From Kamptonema formosum PCC 10802 (lineage in GTDB: Bacteria; Cyanobacteriota; Cyanobacteriia; Cyanobacteriales; Oscillatoriaceae), in assembly GCF_000332335.1 (NCBI RefSeq), contig NZ_KB235948.1, positions 1,741,644 to 1,805,643 on the forward strand: a stretch of 64,000 bases of DNA, read 5' to 3'. Positions 10,303 to 22,704 of this stretch are shown here, one piece after another. Position 1 is the stretch's first letter. Every line of letters starts with the position of its first letter. The notes below the pieces were generated by a model that was given only the letters and a program-made list of their open reading frames with translations, did no database searches and was not told the DNA's origin. The translations under genes and the position numbers were made by a program.

Positions 10303-10849
10303 TTACAGCCCGATTTTCGGCAATATCGCTCTGATTTGCTCAGCCGGCAAGCCGGTAATCTGGGACAGTTGCTGGGCGAAGGTGTCCTGAACGGGCAGCA
10401 TAGCAGCCTTTTTTTCCCGATCCGCCCTTCCTATCTCCGCTATCTCTTGGGCAGTCAGCGACCGGCCCAAAATCGCCTCAATTTTAGGGATGATATTCTT
10501 GTCAGAGCTGTTCTGTTGGCCAATTCTCGGCAGCATGGCTCTAATCTGAGCTTCAGAAACGCCAGTCGCCTGCGAAACCTGCTGCGCGAAACGGTTCTGA
10601 GCCGGTGTGAGAGCTTCCCGCGCCGCTCGGCTCGCTTGCGCGATTTGCCGCTTTTGTTCAACGCTCAACGGTGCGCCCAACTGCGCCTCCAGCTTTTGAA
10701 TCAGGCCAGAACCGGCCCCATTTGGTCTTTGGCGCTATGCTGCCGGCGCTCGATGAAAGCGCCACAGCGCTGCCGGTGACGTCCCAGGGCAGCGTTAAGG
10801 CACTGGCGGCGCACATCAAAGCCAAAAAAGCGGAAAATCTTATTTTCAT
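10303..10849 (-). pseudogene. Secreted protein with two ~60-aa repeats, broken by a frameshift
   Basis: The N-terminal part (ATG at 10849) is a signal peptide, MKIRFSAFLALMCAASALTL, followed by SSAGSIAPK. The C-terminal part is in another frame and ends at 10303. It contains two similar units, LSVEQKRQIAQASRAAREAL...VSEAQIRAMLPRIG and LTAQEIAEIGRADREKKAAM...LPAEQIRAILPKIG. In the C-terminal frame a TAG stands just upstream of the junction, while the N-terminal frame runs on into the opposite frame for about 20 codons. A single-base change near the GGGG run around 10720 would restore one ~180-aa exported protein. Function unknown. It could be a true pseudogene or a sequencing error. Confidence 0.6.
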
Positions 10850-11357
10850 ATTATTCTAATATAAGCTCCCCTCGTATCGCCACTTTGGACAAGTTGCTCC
10901 GGAGACAGGTTGCAAATAAGCTGCTAGGGAGCCGGTGCAGTCCAAGAACAGCCGGCAGCAGGCAGTGCGCTTCACGGCTTTATTCAGTATAACTTGTCAA
11001 CCGGCACGCCTTACCGTTTTCTTATCAATTCTTAACCAGCAGTCAATTAACCAGCAGAAATAGGCTTAACGATGGCAGCGGGAGCCAAAAGTTGAATAGT
11101 TTTCATGCGGACTGATGACTTCTGCTTTGTGCTTTGTTTTGGGATTTTCGGATTTCTAGCAATAGCCAGGCACGCTTTTGCATGGGATTTTCGGCATTCG
11201 CGCCGTTCGGTAATTTCATGGTACACCGGCTCTCCTGACTGACTGATTCTATTTTAGTAGCATTGAACCGAAACCATTAACCCATATCGCAAGCGGGGAA
11301 AGAGGGGGAGCGCATGGGTTGCCGGTGGTGTTTGGGGCTACTGCTCAGGACACTCCC
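10850..11357. other. Intergenic region, nothing recognised
   Basis: About 500 bp with no convincing reading frame, RNA gene or strong hairpin. Presumably holds the promoter of the broken gene on its left. Confidence 0.6.
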
Positions 11358-11981
11358 CTACTGAGAGTCCCCGCGCCACGTCAAAATAATTTCCTCGTCA
11401 GCTTGCCTGAACTCAATATTAAACTTATCAAACACAACCTCTCGCCCCAAAAGCATCACATCCGCCGTATTATTTTGCAGCCACGCGACAGGAGCAGTAA
11501 AAGTGTGCCGGTCAATCGTCATTTCAATCCGCCGCAAAACATACTCCACTCTTCCGCCTATCGCCTGCCCTACTAATATCTCCTCATTCTCAGCTAAAGC
11601 GTATCCCAACTCTTGACCCGCCTTCAGGGAAATAACACTAAAATCAGCCCCTGAATCCACAACCATCGTAGCCTCTATTTGAAATCCTTTATTCTTGAGA
11701 GTTACCGCATAATTTGGCGACCACTCGTGGCGGCTGAGTGTGCGAAAATAAATCGGCAAAATTACAATAGAGCCGGTAAAACCCGGAACTAAGTAAATTA
11801 AGAAAATCTCTCCCGAGTCTTCTGCAGCCTGCAAAACTTCCCGCAACTTATCCCCGTGAGCGATAATTCCGCTCGCATTGTAGGCTATAAATTGATGGGC
11901 GTACTGGTTCAACTGCCGGCGGTTCTGATTCAGCCACTTCAGCATCTCCCGGCTTTCCTCTTTAGAAGGAGTCCTACTCAT
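11358..11981 (-). CDS. DUF5678 domain fused to a retropepsin-like aspartic protease
   Basis: 207 aa from the ATG at 11981. Residues about 15-70 (WLNQNRRQLNQYAHQFIAYNA, then IIAHGDKLREVLQAAEDSG and IFLIYLVPG) look like DUF5678, a small domain common in cyanobacteria and archaea. Residues about 75-205 look like a clan AA retropepsin-type protease: the active-site loop VVDSGADFSVIS has the D-S-G triad, and the second hallmark is MLLGREVVFDKFNIEF near the C terminus. Retropepsin-like single-domain proteases work as dimers. DUF5678 and the protease are often separate neighbouring genes, so a fusion links them functionally. No signal peptide. Function unknown; the protease call is by motif only. 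Confidence 0.75.
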   Translation of the reverse strand: MSRTPSKEESREMLKWLNQNRRQLNQYAHQFIAYNASGIIAHGDKLREVLQAAEDSGEIFLIYLVPGFTGSIVILPIYFRTLSRHEWSPNYAVTLKNKGFQIEATMVVDSGADFSVISLKAGQELGYALAENEEILVGQAIGGRVEYVLRRIEMTIDRHTFTAPVAWLQNNTADVMLLGREVVFDKFNIEFRQADEEIILTWRGDSQ

Positions 11982-12012
11982 ATACCTTGCCCTTCATAAA
12001 GTAATCAGAGCA

Positions 12013-12211
12013 AACGCACCGGCCATTGGTGTCAACTTAAGCTCCCGGCGATTGGAAATCGCGGCTACACAAACCAAGTCCGCCTACGCGGACTTAAGAG
12101 AAGAGCGGGACTTTTAAAACCCGCGCAGGCGGGTTTTGTCTGTATAGCGGCGGTTTCAACCGCCCAGAGACTACGGGACACAGCTTAAGTTGACACTAAT
12201 AACGCACCGGC
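12013..12211. mobile_element. MITE-like element with terminal inverted repeats and 11-bp flanking direct repeats
   Basis: Terminal inverted repeats of 19 bp, ATTGGTGTCAACTTAAGCT at 12025-12043 and AGCTTAAGTTGACACTAAT at 12182-12200, match in 18 of 19 positions. They are flanked by the direct repeat AACGCACCGGC at 12013-12023 and 12201-12211, a possible target-site duplication. The inside has no gene but four hairpins in a row: GCGATT/AATCGC, AAGTCCGC/GCGGACTT, AAAACCCGC/GCGGGTTTT and GGCGGTT/AACCGCC. The inner ACCCGCGCAGGCGGGT...GTCTGTATAGC block is the same as in the arms around the TacAT genes at 57.7 and 58.9 kb. No transposase in the window matches it. Confidence 0.75.
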
Positions 12212-12382
12212 TCGCCCCTACAAATATTATAAGCTGTCCTGCATTGAACCTGCGGCAGCAAAAGAGGGAGGCTCTGCCTCCCTGTTGGCAACGAGCTTAA
12301 CGAAAGTAGGACGTAGCACAGGCGTCTCGCCTGTGCCCGCCAGAACGCCGGTGCCCGCATCTCACCTTTGCTGGCGACCGGC
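12212..12382. repeat. chlN downstream gap with a GGACAGGCG-family palindrome
   Basis: CACAGGCGTCTCGCCTGTG at 12317-12335 is a variant copy of the dispersed palindrome family. It lies 48 bp beyond the chlN stop codon and may terminate the chlN transcript. Confidence 0.6.
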
Positions 12383-15233
<2,851 letters not shown>

Positions 15234-15811
15234 AGTGTCTGATACATTTACGCGACATTATCCGAGGTATTCCCGGACAATGCAACGATAGCACGCTTCC
15301 CCGGTAAAAGTGATAGAGGCGGTATCCCGCAAAGCTTTCAGGAAAATCCCATGCAGCACCTTTCCTGTCCCGCGAAGCGCGTAAATCCACAGCTAGGACA
15401 GTGGAAAACTTTAGAGCCACCCCAGCGGGTGTGGACATTTTGAACGTTTGAACTGGTAGTGCGCCTACCCTGCATCGCTCTCGCCGTTTTACACCTTATT
15501 TTTCACAAAGCCAAGGCAACAGTGTCGGAAGTCAAGGGAGGTTGGCAGAAAAATAAGCGCGGTAATTGAAGTCGCGATTTGCCTGTTCGGAGCTGACCGG
15601 GGCCTCTGTCAATTTCTCAGATCGGTCTGTCTTCTATCACGTTTTGTAAGATTGCGCAAGAAATCCAGGATTAAATTTTCCCTCCCCTGGGTTGCTGGAA
15701 TAAAATATGATTCTTTTGGTCTGGACGCCCAGTGTCGTCCTGAATCATACTAGCCAATTCAGCAACCCTCGCTTACCCCGATCTTGGAGGCCCGGAATAG
15801 CGCAGGTCAGT
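15234..15811. other. Intergenic region between chlL and the DUF5331 gene
   Basis: About 580 bp. It must contain the 3' end of the chlL transcript and probably a promoter for DUF5331-chlN. No gene, clear terminator or known RNA motif was recognised. Confidence 0.6.
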
Positions 15812-16678
15812 CTACACCATCATCAGGTCTAGCTCTTCCTCCTCACTCATCACCTTGGGCTGGGCCGGGTTGAGGTAGAAGTCCGACAGCAACGAGAACA
15901 GCTCCCGATCCGGGGAATCGTTGGGCACAACCCCCTCAGGACGGGCCAGAATTTGGTCGGCGATGTTCAGGTAGTAGTCGCAGACATAGTTGAGGGAGGG
16001 GTCACTCTCGGCCATCTCGAACAGCGTCTTGCCCTTGACGCGGGAGACGCGAATGTCCTCAATCAGCGGCAGGACTTCCAGCACCGGCATGGGAACGGAC
16101 TCCACATACTTCTCGATCAAGTCCCGCTTCGAGGTGCGGTTGCCAATCAAGCCGGCGAGGCGCAGCGGGTGGGTGCGGGCTTTCTCGCGCACGGATGCCG
16201 CAATCCGGTTGGCGGCAAACAGGGCGTCAAACCCGTTGTCGGTGACAATCATGCAGTAGTCGGCATAGTTCAGCGGTGCCGCAAACCCGCCGCACACCAC
16301 GTCCCCGAGCACGTCAAACAGAATTACGTCGTATTCGTCGAAGGCGTTGAGCTCTTTGAGCAGCTTCACGGTTTCGCCCACCACATAACCGCCGCAGCCG
16401 GCACCGGCAGGGGGTCCTCCCGCTTCCACGCAATCCACCCCGCCATAGCCCTTGTAGATCACATCTTCGGGCCAGACGTCTTCGTAGTGGTAGTCCTTGG
16501 CTTGTAGGGTGTCAATGATCGTGGGAATCAGGAAGCCGGTCAGGGTAAACGTGCTGTCGTGCTTTGGATCGCAGCCGATTTGCAGCACTTTCTTGCCGCG
16601 ACGCGCCAGCGCCACCGAGATGTTGCAGCTGGTTGTGGATTTACCGATTCCGCCTTTTCCGTAAACTGCGAGTTTCAC
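15812..16678 (-). CDS. chlL: Light-independent protochlorophyllide reductase iron protein
   Basis: 288 aa, the normal length. ChlL is the homodimeric, NifH-like ATPase that delivers electrons to the ChlN-ChlB complex. It starts [19 protein letters not shown] (Walker A), and has the [4Fe-4S] cysteines in [12 protein letters not shown] and [18 protein letters not shown], and the switch region FDVLGDVVC. The C-terminal tail ([12 protein letters not shown]) is typical of cyanobacteria. The ATG at 16678 follows the conserved N terminus exactly. It is 578 bp upstream of the DUF5331 gene on the same strand. Confidence 0.99.
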   Translation of the reverse strand: MKLAVYGKGGIGKSTTSCNISVALARRGKKVLQIGCDPKHDSTFTLTGFLIPTIIDTLQAKDYHYEDVWPEDVIYKGYGGVDCVEAGGPPAGAGCGGYVVGETVKLLKELNAFDEYDVILFDVLGDVVCGGFAAPLNYADYCMIVTDNGFDALFAANRIAASVREKARTHPLRLAGLIGNRTSKRDLIEKYVESVPMPVLEVLPLIEDIRVSRVKGKTLFEMAESDPSLNYVCDYYLNIADQILARPEGVVPNDSPDRELFSLLSDFYLNPAQPKVMSEEEELDLMMV

Positions 16679-17637
16679 CCTTGTGTTCTCCTGAATGCTT
16701 GCTTCTGAAAACTCGGATCTCTATTTTCTGTCTGCGAGTGGGCCGGCTGCGCTCCCCCACAGCTGGCTGTGGGTGGCGCGCGCTCTCGCCTCTGAACGCA
16801 TTATTGTCTAACTTCGCAGCAAAAAACAGGGCTTCAACAGATGGAGCGGGGCTTAAACCAGACTTTTTTGGTCCATACGATCAACTTTACCATTTTTTCC
16901 CGCCTATTTGGCTCTAGCAGTCTTAAAAAACCCTAAAAAGTTACTTTATTTCATTTAATTTATAAAAATATGTGCGAAAAGCAAAAAAGTCCGAGCAGCA
17001 AGCCGTACAGCCTCACCGGCAGCGGCTCAGAAGTCCTGCCGGTGCTGGATTCTGGCTTACAAGAGCCTCGCAGCCCCCCTGGTGCAGCGCCGCGATAACT
17101 CCAATTGGCCTCGACTTTCGGGGGCTGTGGCGGAAAACTTTGGTTAGCTCGCACCCTCAGGTCGGGGTTGGCAAACTGATTTGGGATTTTTGTAAATAAT
17201 TGTGAATTTTTTCCCAAGCCTTTACAGGCGGGGGCCTGGGGATCGTGGGGGTTGGGGGTGCCGGTGCCCCAGTCCTGAGAGGATACCGGTTTCTTTAAGA
17301 AACCGGGTTTCTGGGCCATAGTGCATCCAACTGAGAACCGCCACATATCACATTTGATAGCGGCTGTCAAGCTAAACCTGTAAGGATTTTTAAGATCGCA
17401 CCCTGGGAACCCCCTGCGGGGGGGAGCATTGGGTGAGAAGCTGTGGCATGGAACCGAGCAAGTGTCAAGAGCCGGTGCGCGCCGCGCCGGGTGTGCTTCC
17501 CCCTTCTTGAACCCACAAGAAACCGGGTTTTTTGTGCTGGGTCAGCGGTAAAACTCAGCTTGACTGCAGAAAAAATCTGGTTTCTGGCCCTCTCGAGGTC
17601 TTAACAATTACTTTATAAACCCGCTCCGAGCGATGGG
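16679..17637. other. Long gap upstream of chlL
   Basis: About 960 bp without a supported gene. It holds the chlL promoter region (about 16680-16930, including an AT-rich patch at 16920-16975), two GAAACC-type palindromes (17298-17312, and a degraded one at 17518-17532) and a C/G-rich hairpin near 17408-17426. A 136-codon frame at 16960-17370 on the minus strand has repeat-like composition and no domain, so it is not called. Confidence 0.6.
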
Positions 17638-17750
17638 ATTCTATCATCTGATTAATTGATCGTAATAAACCTAACCCCCCAGCCCCCTTGCCTTTAATGG
17701 AAGGAGGAGTTAGGGGGGGTAGGTTTTCCAATTAATCAGGCGGATAGAAT
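17638..17750. repeat. 113-bp foldback element
   Basis: Nested inverted repeats: ATTCTATC (17638-17645) with GATAGAAT (17743-17750), CTGATTAATTG (17648-17658) with CAATTAATCAG (17729-17739), and AACCTAACCCCCC with GGGGGGGTAGGTT further in. The loop is near TTGCCTTTAATGG. The whole can fold into one long hairpin. It resembles a non-autonomous foldback or MITE-like repeat and sits just downstream of the MazF-type gene. Confidence 0.8.
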
Positions 17751-17769
17751 ATTAGCGAACCGCTGCTGT

Positions 17770-18111
17770 CTACTCTTCGCTATCTGGCTCGTAATTGCTA
17801 AGTCCAAGCCACAGCCTTATCACAGCTTCTATGGCAGATAACTGCTCTGGGGTTAGCGACCCTAATTTTCTTATCATTTTGGCGCGAGGAACTGTAAGCA
17901 TATTTTGCACGTCAAAGACGCCGGCGCGAAGAAAGCTAACTTCTACCTTTACCTCAAACCTCGATTGTCGTGGGCTTGTTGTGTGGGCGATTAGAGTAAC
18001 CAAGGCGCGATCTTCCTGTAACACAGGAATGCTAACCACAAGGCACGGTCTGACTTTGGCTGCATAGCCAAGATCGACCAGCCACACCTCCCCCCGATTA
18101 GGATTGCTCAT
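17770..18111 (-). CDS. MazF/PemK-family toxin (endoribonuclease)
   Basis: 113 aa. The N terminus NPNRGEVWLVDLGYAAKVRPCLVVS is the standard PemK/MazF fold opening, followed by ALVTLIAHTTSPRQSRFEV and AGVFDVQNMLTVPRAKMIRKLGSLT, which is the conserved end of the fold with the L-T-x-x-Q region. MazF enzymes cut mRNA at short sequences unless bound by their antitoxin. The ATG at 18111 lies inside the last codons of the upstream antitoxin gene (14-bp overlap), so the two are co-translated. Motif evidence for the family is strong; substrate specificity cannot be read. Confidence 0.9.
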   Translation of the reverse strand: MSNPNRGEVWLVDLGYAAKVRPCLVVSIPVLQEDRALVTLIAHTTSPRQSRFEVKVEVSFLRAGVFDVQNMLTVPRAKMIRKLGSLTPEQLSAIEAVIRLWLGLSNYEPDSEE

Positions 18112-18295
18112 CTGACAGCTCCCTCATATCGAGTTCTAGAAAGAGTTCCTCGGCGCTCTGAGCCAGTTCTTCATCTGTTAAAGGGGGAAAATCAAAGCTG
18201 AGAGTGCGTTTGAGAATCTCTAAAGCGATTTCCCACTTCTCAGATGGGCTGAGAAGTTCAAACGAGTTGAGAATAGTCCGCACAGATGTACTCAT
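18098..18295 (-). CDS. Antitoxin partner of the MazF-type toxin
   Basis: 65 aa: a helical protein (TILNSFELLSPSEKWEIALEILKRTL) with an acidic C-terminal tail (PPLTDEELAQSAEELFLELD). It resembles the short 'addiction module' antitoxins paired with cyanobacterial MazF-like toxins. Evidence for the role is its size, the acidic tail and a 14-bp overlap with the toxin start. ATG at 18295; no clear Shine-Dalgarno sequence. Confidence 0.8.
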   Translation of the reverse strand: MSTSVRTILNSFELLSPSEKWEIALEILKRTLSFDFPPLTDEELAQSAEELFLELDMRELSDEQS

Positions 18296-18375
18296 AAGTT
18301 ATGCCAGCAGGTAACGGCAAGGAATCAGCAGATTGAGTCTATTATAACCCAGGACATTGAGTATTGGGCATTGGG

Positions 18376-18446
18376 GATGCCCGGATGCCCGGATGCCCAG
18401 ATTGATTCTTTTGCCCCATGCCCCATGCCCCATGCCCCATCCCCAT
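18376..18446. repeat. Short tandem repeats GATGCCCG and GCCCCATG
   Basis: Three GATGCCCG units (about 18376-18398) and four GCCCCATG-type units of 8 bp (about 18412-18446) stand between the TA locus and the Uma2 gene. The inverse, GGGGCATG, is repeated at 23575-23625 after the small membrane protein gene. These simple repeats may vary in copy number. Confidence 0.8.
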
Positions 18447-18527
18447 AGGGCATGTGCGCCGGCCCCACAAAAGGCCATCCCCTCCTCTCCCCTACAATAA
18501 AATAAGAACACAGTTTCCCCCACAACT

Positions 18528-19301
18528 ATGACCTCTACCATCATCCAGGCAGACTTAACCGGCCAACTTCCAGATCACACCCAGCTACCAGAATCGGATG
18601 GCACCTTTGTGAAAAACTTCCAAGAACACCCTCAAAGTATTCTGCTGACTGACTCCCTGCAGCCCATTTTGCGGCAGGTCCATCCCGACGGTCAGTATTG
18701 CATCGGTCAAGATTCTGGTATCTACTGGCGCATGACCGACCCGCCGGAGAAAGGGGCAGAAGCGCCAGACTGGTTCTATGTGCCCAATGTACCGCCAACA
18801 CTAAATGGTGAATTCCGGCGGTCTTATGTGTTGTGGCAAGAACTTCTCGCCCCGCTGATTGTCTTAGAATTTGTTTCTGGAGATGGAACAGAAGAGCGAG
18901 ACAGAACCCCCATTACCGCCGTTCAGAATGGAAAAGGGCAGAAATGCGGCAAATTTTGGGTCTACGAACAAGTAATCCGAGTTCCTTTTTACGGCATTTA
19001 TGAAGTCAAAAAAGCAAGTGTTGAGGTGTATCACCTGGTAGATGGCTTCTATCAAGTCCTAGAGGCTAACGAGCGGGGACACTACCCCATCCCCTTCTTG
19101 GGAGTTGAATTGGGCATCTGGCAAGGTCAATATCAAAATCTCACCCTGCCTTGGCTGCGCTGGTGGGATTCCCAAGGCAATCTCTTATTAACGGGTCACG
19201 AACGGACTGAACAGGAGCGGCAGCGGGCTGAACAGGAGCGGCAGCGGGCTGAACGTCTAGCGGCGCAGTTGCGGGCGTTGGGAATTGAGCCGGAAGCCTG
19301 A
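18528..19301 (+). CDS. Uma2 family (DUF820) putative endonuclease
   Basis: 257 aa. The Uma2/DUF820 family is greatly expanded in cyanobacteria and has a PD-(D/E)xK nuclease fold. Landmarks are the acidic EAPDWFYVPNV, LIVLEFVSGDGTEERD and the FWVYEQVIRVPFYGIYEVKKASVEVYHL core. The C terminus is a charged helix with a duplicated 21-bp unit (EQERQRA twice) ending in LAAQLRALGIEPEA, the usual Uma2 tail. ATG at 18528. Biological targets of these proteins are unknown. It diverges from the TA operon. Confidence 0.88.
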   Translation: MTSTIIQADLTGQLPDHTQLPESDGTFVKNFQEHPQSILLTDSLQPILRQVHPDGQYCIGQDSGIYWRMTDPPEKGAEAPDWFYVPNVPPTLNGEFRRSYVLWQELLAPLIVLEFVSGDGTEERDRTPITAVQNGKGQKCGKFWVYEQVIRVPFYGIYEVKKASVEVYHLVDGFYQVLEANERGHYPIPFLGVELGIWQGQYQNLTLPWLRWWDSQGNLLLTGHERTEQERQRAEQERQRAERLAAQLRALGIEPEA

Positions 19302-19501
19302 CAGAGGACGGCAATACCCATCTCAAAAGCCGCAAACACCGATCCAGGCAATCGCCCCTATCTCCCTACAATGACCTTCAAGAGGTTATACAAAATCACT
19401 ACCTTTTTCCGCGCCACCCCGCCCCCACCCCCGACGTTGGACAGGCGTCCCGCCTGTCCACCCCCACCCCCTAAACCCCTAACTCCTCAACCAGAGCGAC
19501 T

Positions 19502-22123
19502 ATGCAACCAACCAATCCCAACCAATTTACCGAAAAAGCCTGGGAAGCGATTGTCCGCACCCCAGACATCGCCAAACAAGCCCAGCAGCAACAGCTGGAA
19601 AGCGAGCACCTGATGAAATCCCTGCTGGAGCAAGACGGGCTCGCCACCAGCGTCCTCAACAAACTGGGCGCTGACGTGCAGCGACTGCGCGATCGCACCG
19701 GCGACTACATCAACCGGCAGCCCAAAATTAGCGGTGCCGGCAGTTCCGTCTACCTGGGGCGCAGCCTCGACACCCTGCTCGACCGGGCCGATCAGTACCG
19801 CAAAGACTACGGCGACGAATTCATCTCTATCGAGCACCTGCTGCTGGCGTATGCCAAAGACGAGCGCTTTGGCAGAAGCTTATTCCAAGAATTTAAAATA
19901 GACGAAAGGAAGCTCAGAACTACCATTGAAGAAATCCGGGGGAGCCAAAAAGTGACCGACCAAAATCCAGAAGGCAAATATCAAGCCCTGGAAAAATATG
20001 GCCGCGACTTGACAGAAGCCGCCCGCCAGGGTAAACTCGACCCCGTAATCGGACGGGATGACGAAATTCGCCGCACGATTCAAATTCTCTCCCGCCGCAC
20101 CAAGAACAACCCGGTGCTGATTGGCGAACCAGGAGTTGGTAAAACAGCGATCGCGGAAGGGCTAGCCCAGCGGATTGTCAGCGGCGACGTTCCCCAATCC
20201 CTGAAAGAGCGCAAGCTGATCGCTTTGGACATGGGCGCACTGATTGCCGGTGCCAAATACCGGGGTGAATTTGAAGAGCGCCTGAAAGCCGTGCTCAAGG
20301 AAGTCACCGACTCTCGCGGGCAAATCATCCTGTTTATCGATGAAATCCACACCGTCGTAGGTGCCGGCGCGACTCAAGGCGCAATGGATGCCGGCAACCT
20401 GCTCAAACCCATGCTCGCGCGGGGCGAACTGCGCTGCATCGGCGCAACCACCCTCGACGAGTACCGCAAATATCTGGAAAAAGATGCGGCATTAGAGCGC
20501 CGGTTCCAGCAAGTCTACGTCGATCAGCCGGGCGTGGGAGATACTATCTCCATTCTGCGCGGTCTGAAAGAGCGTTACGAAGTCCACCACGGGGTTAAAA
20601 TTTCTGACAGCTCTCTCGTCGCAGCAGCCACCCTTTCCTCCCGCTACATTAGCGATCGCTTCCTCCCCGACAAAGCGATTGACCTCGTGGATGAAGCCGC
20701 CGCCCGGCTGAAAATGGAAATTACCTCCAAACCGGAAGAACTCGACGAAATCGACCGCAAGATTCTCCAGCTGGAAATGGAGAAGCTGTCGCTGCAAAAA
20801 GAAAGCGACCCCGCTTCCCACGAGCGACTGGAGCGCCTGGAAAAAGACCTCGCCAATCTCAAAGAAGAGCAGCGAACCCTCAGCGCCCAGTGGCAGTCTG
20901 AAAAGGACGTCATTACCAAAATTCAGAACATTAAAGAAGAGATTGACCGGGTTAATGTCGAGATAAGCCAAGCGGAGCGCGACTACGACCTCAACCGCGC
21001 TGCTGAGCTGAAATACGGCAAGCTGACCGATTTGCACCGGCAGCTGGAAGCCGCTGAAACCCAGCTGGCGCAAACACAAAAAACCGGCAAATCCCTCCTG
21101 CGCGAAGAAGTCACGGAAGGCGACATCGCCGAAATTATCTCCAAGTGGACGGGAATTCCGATCAGCAAGCTGGTAGAATCGGAGAAAGAAAAACTCCTGC
21201 ACCTGGAAGACGAACTGCACCGGCGGGTCGTCGGTCAAGAGGAAGCCGTCACAGCGGTTGCGGACGCGATTCAGCGCTCGCGTGCCGGTTTGGCTGACCC
21301 CAACCGGCCCATCGCCAGCTTCATCTTCCTCGGACCCACCGGCGTGGGCAAAACCGAACTGGCAAAAGCTCTCGCCACCTATCTTTTTGACACAGAAGAG
21401 GCGATGGTGCGGATTGACATGTCCGAGTACATGGAGAAACACGCTGTCTCCCGTTTGATTGGTGCGCCTCCGGGATATGTGGGTTACGAAGAAGGCGGAC
21501 AGCTGACGGAATCGATCCGCCGGCGTCCGTATGCGGTGGTGCTGTTCGACGAAATCGAAAAAGCTCACCCGGACGTGTTCAACGTGCTGCTGCAAATCCT
21601 CGATGACGGTCGGGTCACCGACTCCCAAGGGCATACGGTAGACTTCAAGAATACCATCATCATCATGACCAGCAACATCGGGTCGCAGTACATCTTGGAC
21701 ATTGCCGGTGATGAGTCTCGCTACGAAGAGATGCGCAAGCGCGTCATGGACGCCATGCGGGCGAATTTCCGTCCGGAGTTCCTCAACCGGATTGATGAGA
21801 TGATCATCTTCCACGGCTTGAACCGGCAGGAGCTGCGGCAAATTGTTAAACTGCAAGTGGCTCGTCTCGACCGGCGGCTGGCTGAGCGCAAGATTTCTCT
21901 GAAACTTGCCGACGCAGCCCTTGACTTTTTGGCAGAAATCGGGTACGATCCGGTGTTCGGCGCTCGTCCGCTGAAGCGAGCGATTCAGCGGGAGCTGGAA
22001 ACCCAAATTGCCAAGGCAATCCTGCGCGGCGAGTTCAACGATGGCGACACCATCTATGTGGATGTGGAGAACGAGCGCCTCGCCTTCAAGCGCTTGCCGG
22101 CGGAGTTGCTGGCGGCGAAATAG
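19502..22123 (+). CDS. clpB: ClpB disaggregase (Hsp100), ClpB1 type
   Basis: 873 aa, full length. ClpB uses ATP to pull proteins out of aggregates together with DnaK, and is needed for heat tolerance. It has a double Clp N domain (about 1-145), NBD1 with Walker [17 protein letters not shown] and Walker [16 protein letters not shown], the coiled-coil M domain (about 405-530, [22 protein letters not shown]), and NBD2 with [15 protein letters not shown] and [16 protein letters not shown]. The N terminus [18 protein letters not shown] is that of cyanobacterial ClpB1. No CIRCE-like operator was seen upstream; the 200-bp leader has one GGACAGGCG palindrome (19439-19459). Confidence 0.98.
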   Translation: MQPTNPNQFTEKAWEAIVRTPDIAKQAQQQQLESEHLMKSLLEQDGLATSVLNKLGADVQRLRDRTGDYINRQPKISGAGSSVYLGRSLDTLLDRADQYRKDYGDEFISIEHLLLAYAKDERFGRSLFQEFKIDERKLRTTIEEIRGSQKVTDQNPEGKYQALEKYGRDLTEAARQGKLDPVIGRDDEIRRTIQILSRRTKNNPVLIGEPGVGKTAIAEGLAQRIVSGDVPQSLKERKLIALDMGALIAGAKYRGEFEERLKAVLKEVTDSRGQIILFIDEIHTVVGAGATQGAMDAGNLLKPMLARGELRCIGATTLDEYRKYLEKDAALERRFQQVYVDQPGVGDTISILRGLKERYEVHHGVKISDSSLVAAATLSSRYISDRFLPDKAIDLVDEAAARLKMEITSKPEELDEIDRKILQLEMEKLSLQKESDPASHERLERLEKDLANLKEEQRTLSAQWQSEKDVITKIQNIKEEIDRVNVEISQAERDYDLNRAAELKYGKLTDLHRQLEAAETQLAQTQKTGKSLLREEVTEGDIAEIISKWTGIPISKLVESEKEKLLHLEDELHRRVVGQEEAVTAVADAIQRSRAGLADPNRPIASFIFLGPTGVGKTELAKALATYLFDTEEAMVRIDMSEYMEKHAVSRLIGAPPGYVGYEEGGQLTESIRRRPYAVVLFDEIEKAHPDVFNVLLQILDDGRVTDSQGHTVDFKNTIIIMTSNIGSQYILDIAGDESRYEEMRKRVMDAMRANFRPEFLNRIDEMIIFHGLNRQELRQIVKLQVARLDRRLAERKISLKLADAALDFLAEIGYDPVFGARPLKRAIQRELETQIAKAILRGEFNDGDTIYVDVENERLAFKRLPAELLAAK

Positions 22124-22130
22124 TGGGGCC

Positions 22131-22145
22131 AGAAACCCGGTTTCT
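22131..22145. terminator. Palindrome between convergent clpB and the SRPBCC gene
   Basis: AGAAACCCGGTTTCT, one copy of the dispersed family, fills the 23-bp gap between two genes that end toward each other. A hairpin here would serve both transcripts. There is no long T-run, so termination is inferred from position. Confidence 0.5.
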
Positions 22146-22146
22146 A

Positions 22147-22704
22147 CTAATACCGGCAGAGAATGTGGCGCATTTGCCGCAAATTTGCCGGCAATTCCAG
22201 AAGCATCGCCTGTTCAATGAACATCGGCGGCACCGGAATTGTAGGAGTCGCCCGCACCGAGTAGGTGAGTGCCGTGCCGGTGCGGCAATCTTGCAATTTT
22301 AAGTCTGCCGCAAAATCCACAAAGCTGCCTTTTTCCAGCCGGAACTGGATGTGCCGGTGCAAGGTTTCAACTACCTTTAGGTAGATTTCTACCTGAACGC
22401 TCAAAAATAGAAACGCCTTGGTAGCAGCTTGGTAGAGACGTTTCGCCCCTTGATTGAAACCCAACACCTCACTGCGGGTGACATCTGGGAAATAGTGCAC
22501 CCAGCGGGGGTAATCGGTGAGCTGCTGCCAAGCTCCCGCTCGCGCCAAAGGCAGGTACATGGAAGCGGTCACCGCCCCCCCCCAGAGCGTGTGGGATTGA
22601 GTGTTTAGCAAAATCTCCCCTCGCAGGAGTGCGGCAATTTCAGCCTGATTCCACTTTGAACCGGCAGCCGAATCAGCAGAGTTTGATGCAGTTAATTCAG
22701 TCAT
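22147..22704 (-). CDS. SRPBCC (COQ10/polyketide-cyclase-like) family protein
   Basis: 185 aa. The segment GGAVTASMYLPLARAGAWQQLTDYPRWVHYFPDVTRSEVL is the classic opening of START/SRPBCC lipid- or ligand-binding domains, ending with a long helix near PVPPMFIEQAMLLELPANLRQMRHIL. Proteins of this type bind hydrophobic ligands in a helix-grip pocket; the ligand here is unknown. I start at the ATG at 22704 (MTELTASN), which has GGGAG 5-9 bp upstream, rather than a TTG four codons earlier. Convergent with clpB. Confidence 0.82.
   Translation of the reverse strand: MTELTASNSADSAAGSKWNQAEIAALLRGEILLNTQSHTLWGGAVTASMYLPLARAGAWQQLTDYPRWVHYFPDVTRSEVLGFNQGAKRLYQAATKAFLFLSVQVEIYLKVVETLHRHIQFRLEKGSFVDFAADLKLQDCRTGTALTYSVRATPTIPVPPMFIEQAMLLELPANLRQMRHILCRY

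Noticed and set aside
16960-17370. 136-codon minus-strand frame upstream of chlL
   Set aside because: It spans GAAACC and other intergenic repeats and has no domain or ribosome binding site.
20492-22006. 504-codon frame opposite clpB
   Set aside because: Antisense shadow of a strongly conserved gene with biased codon use.
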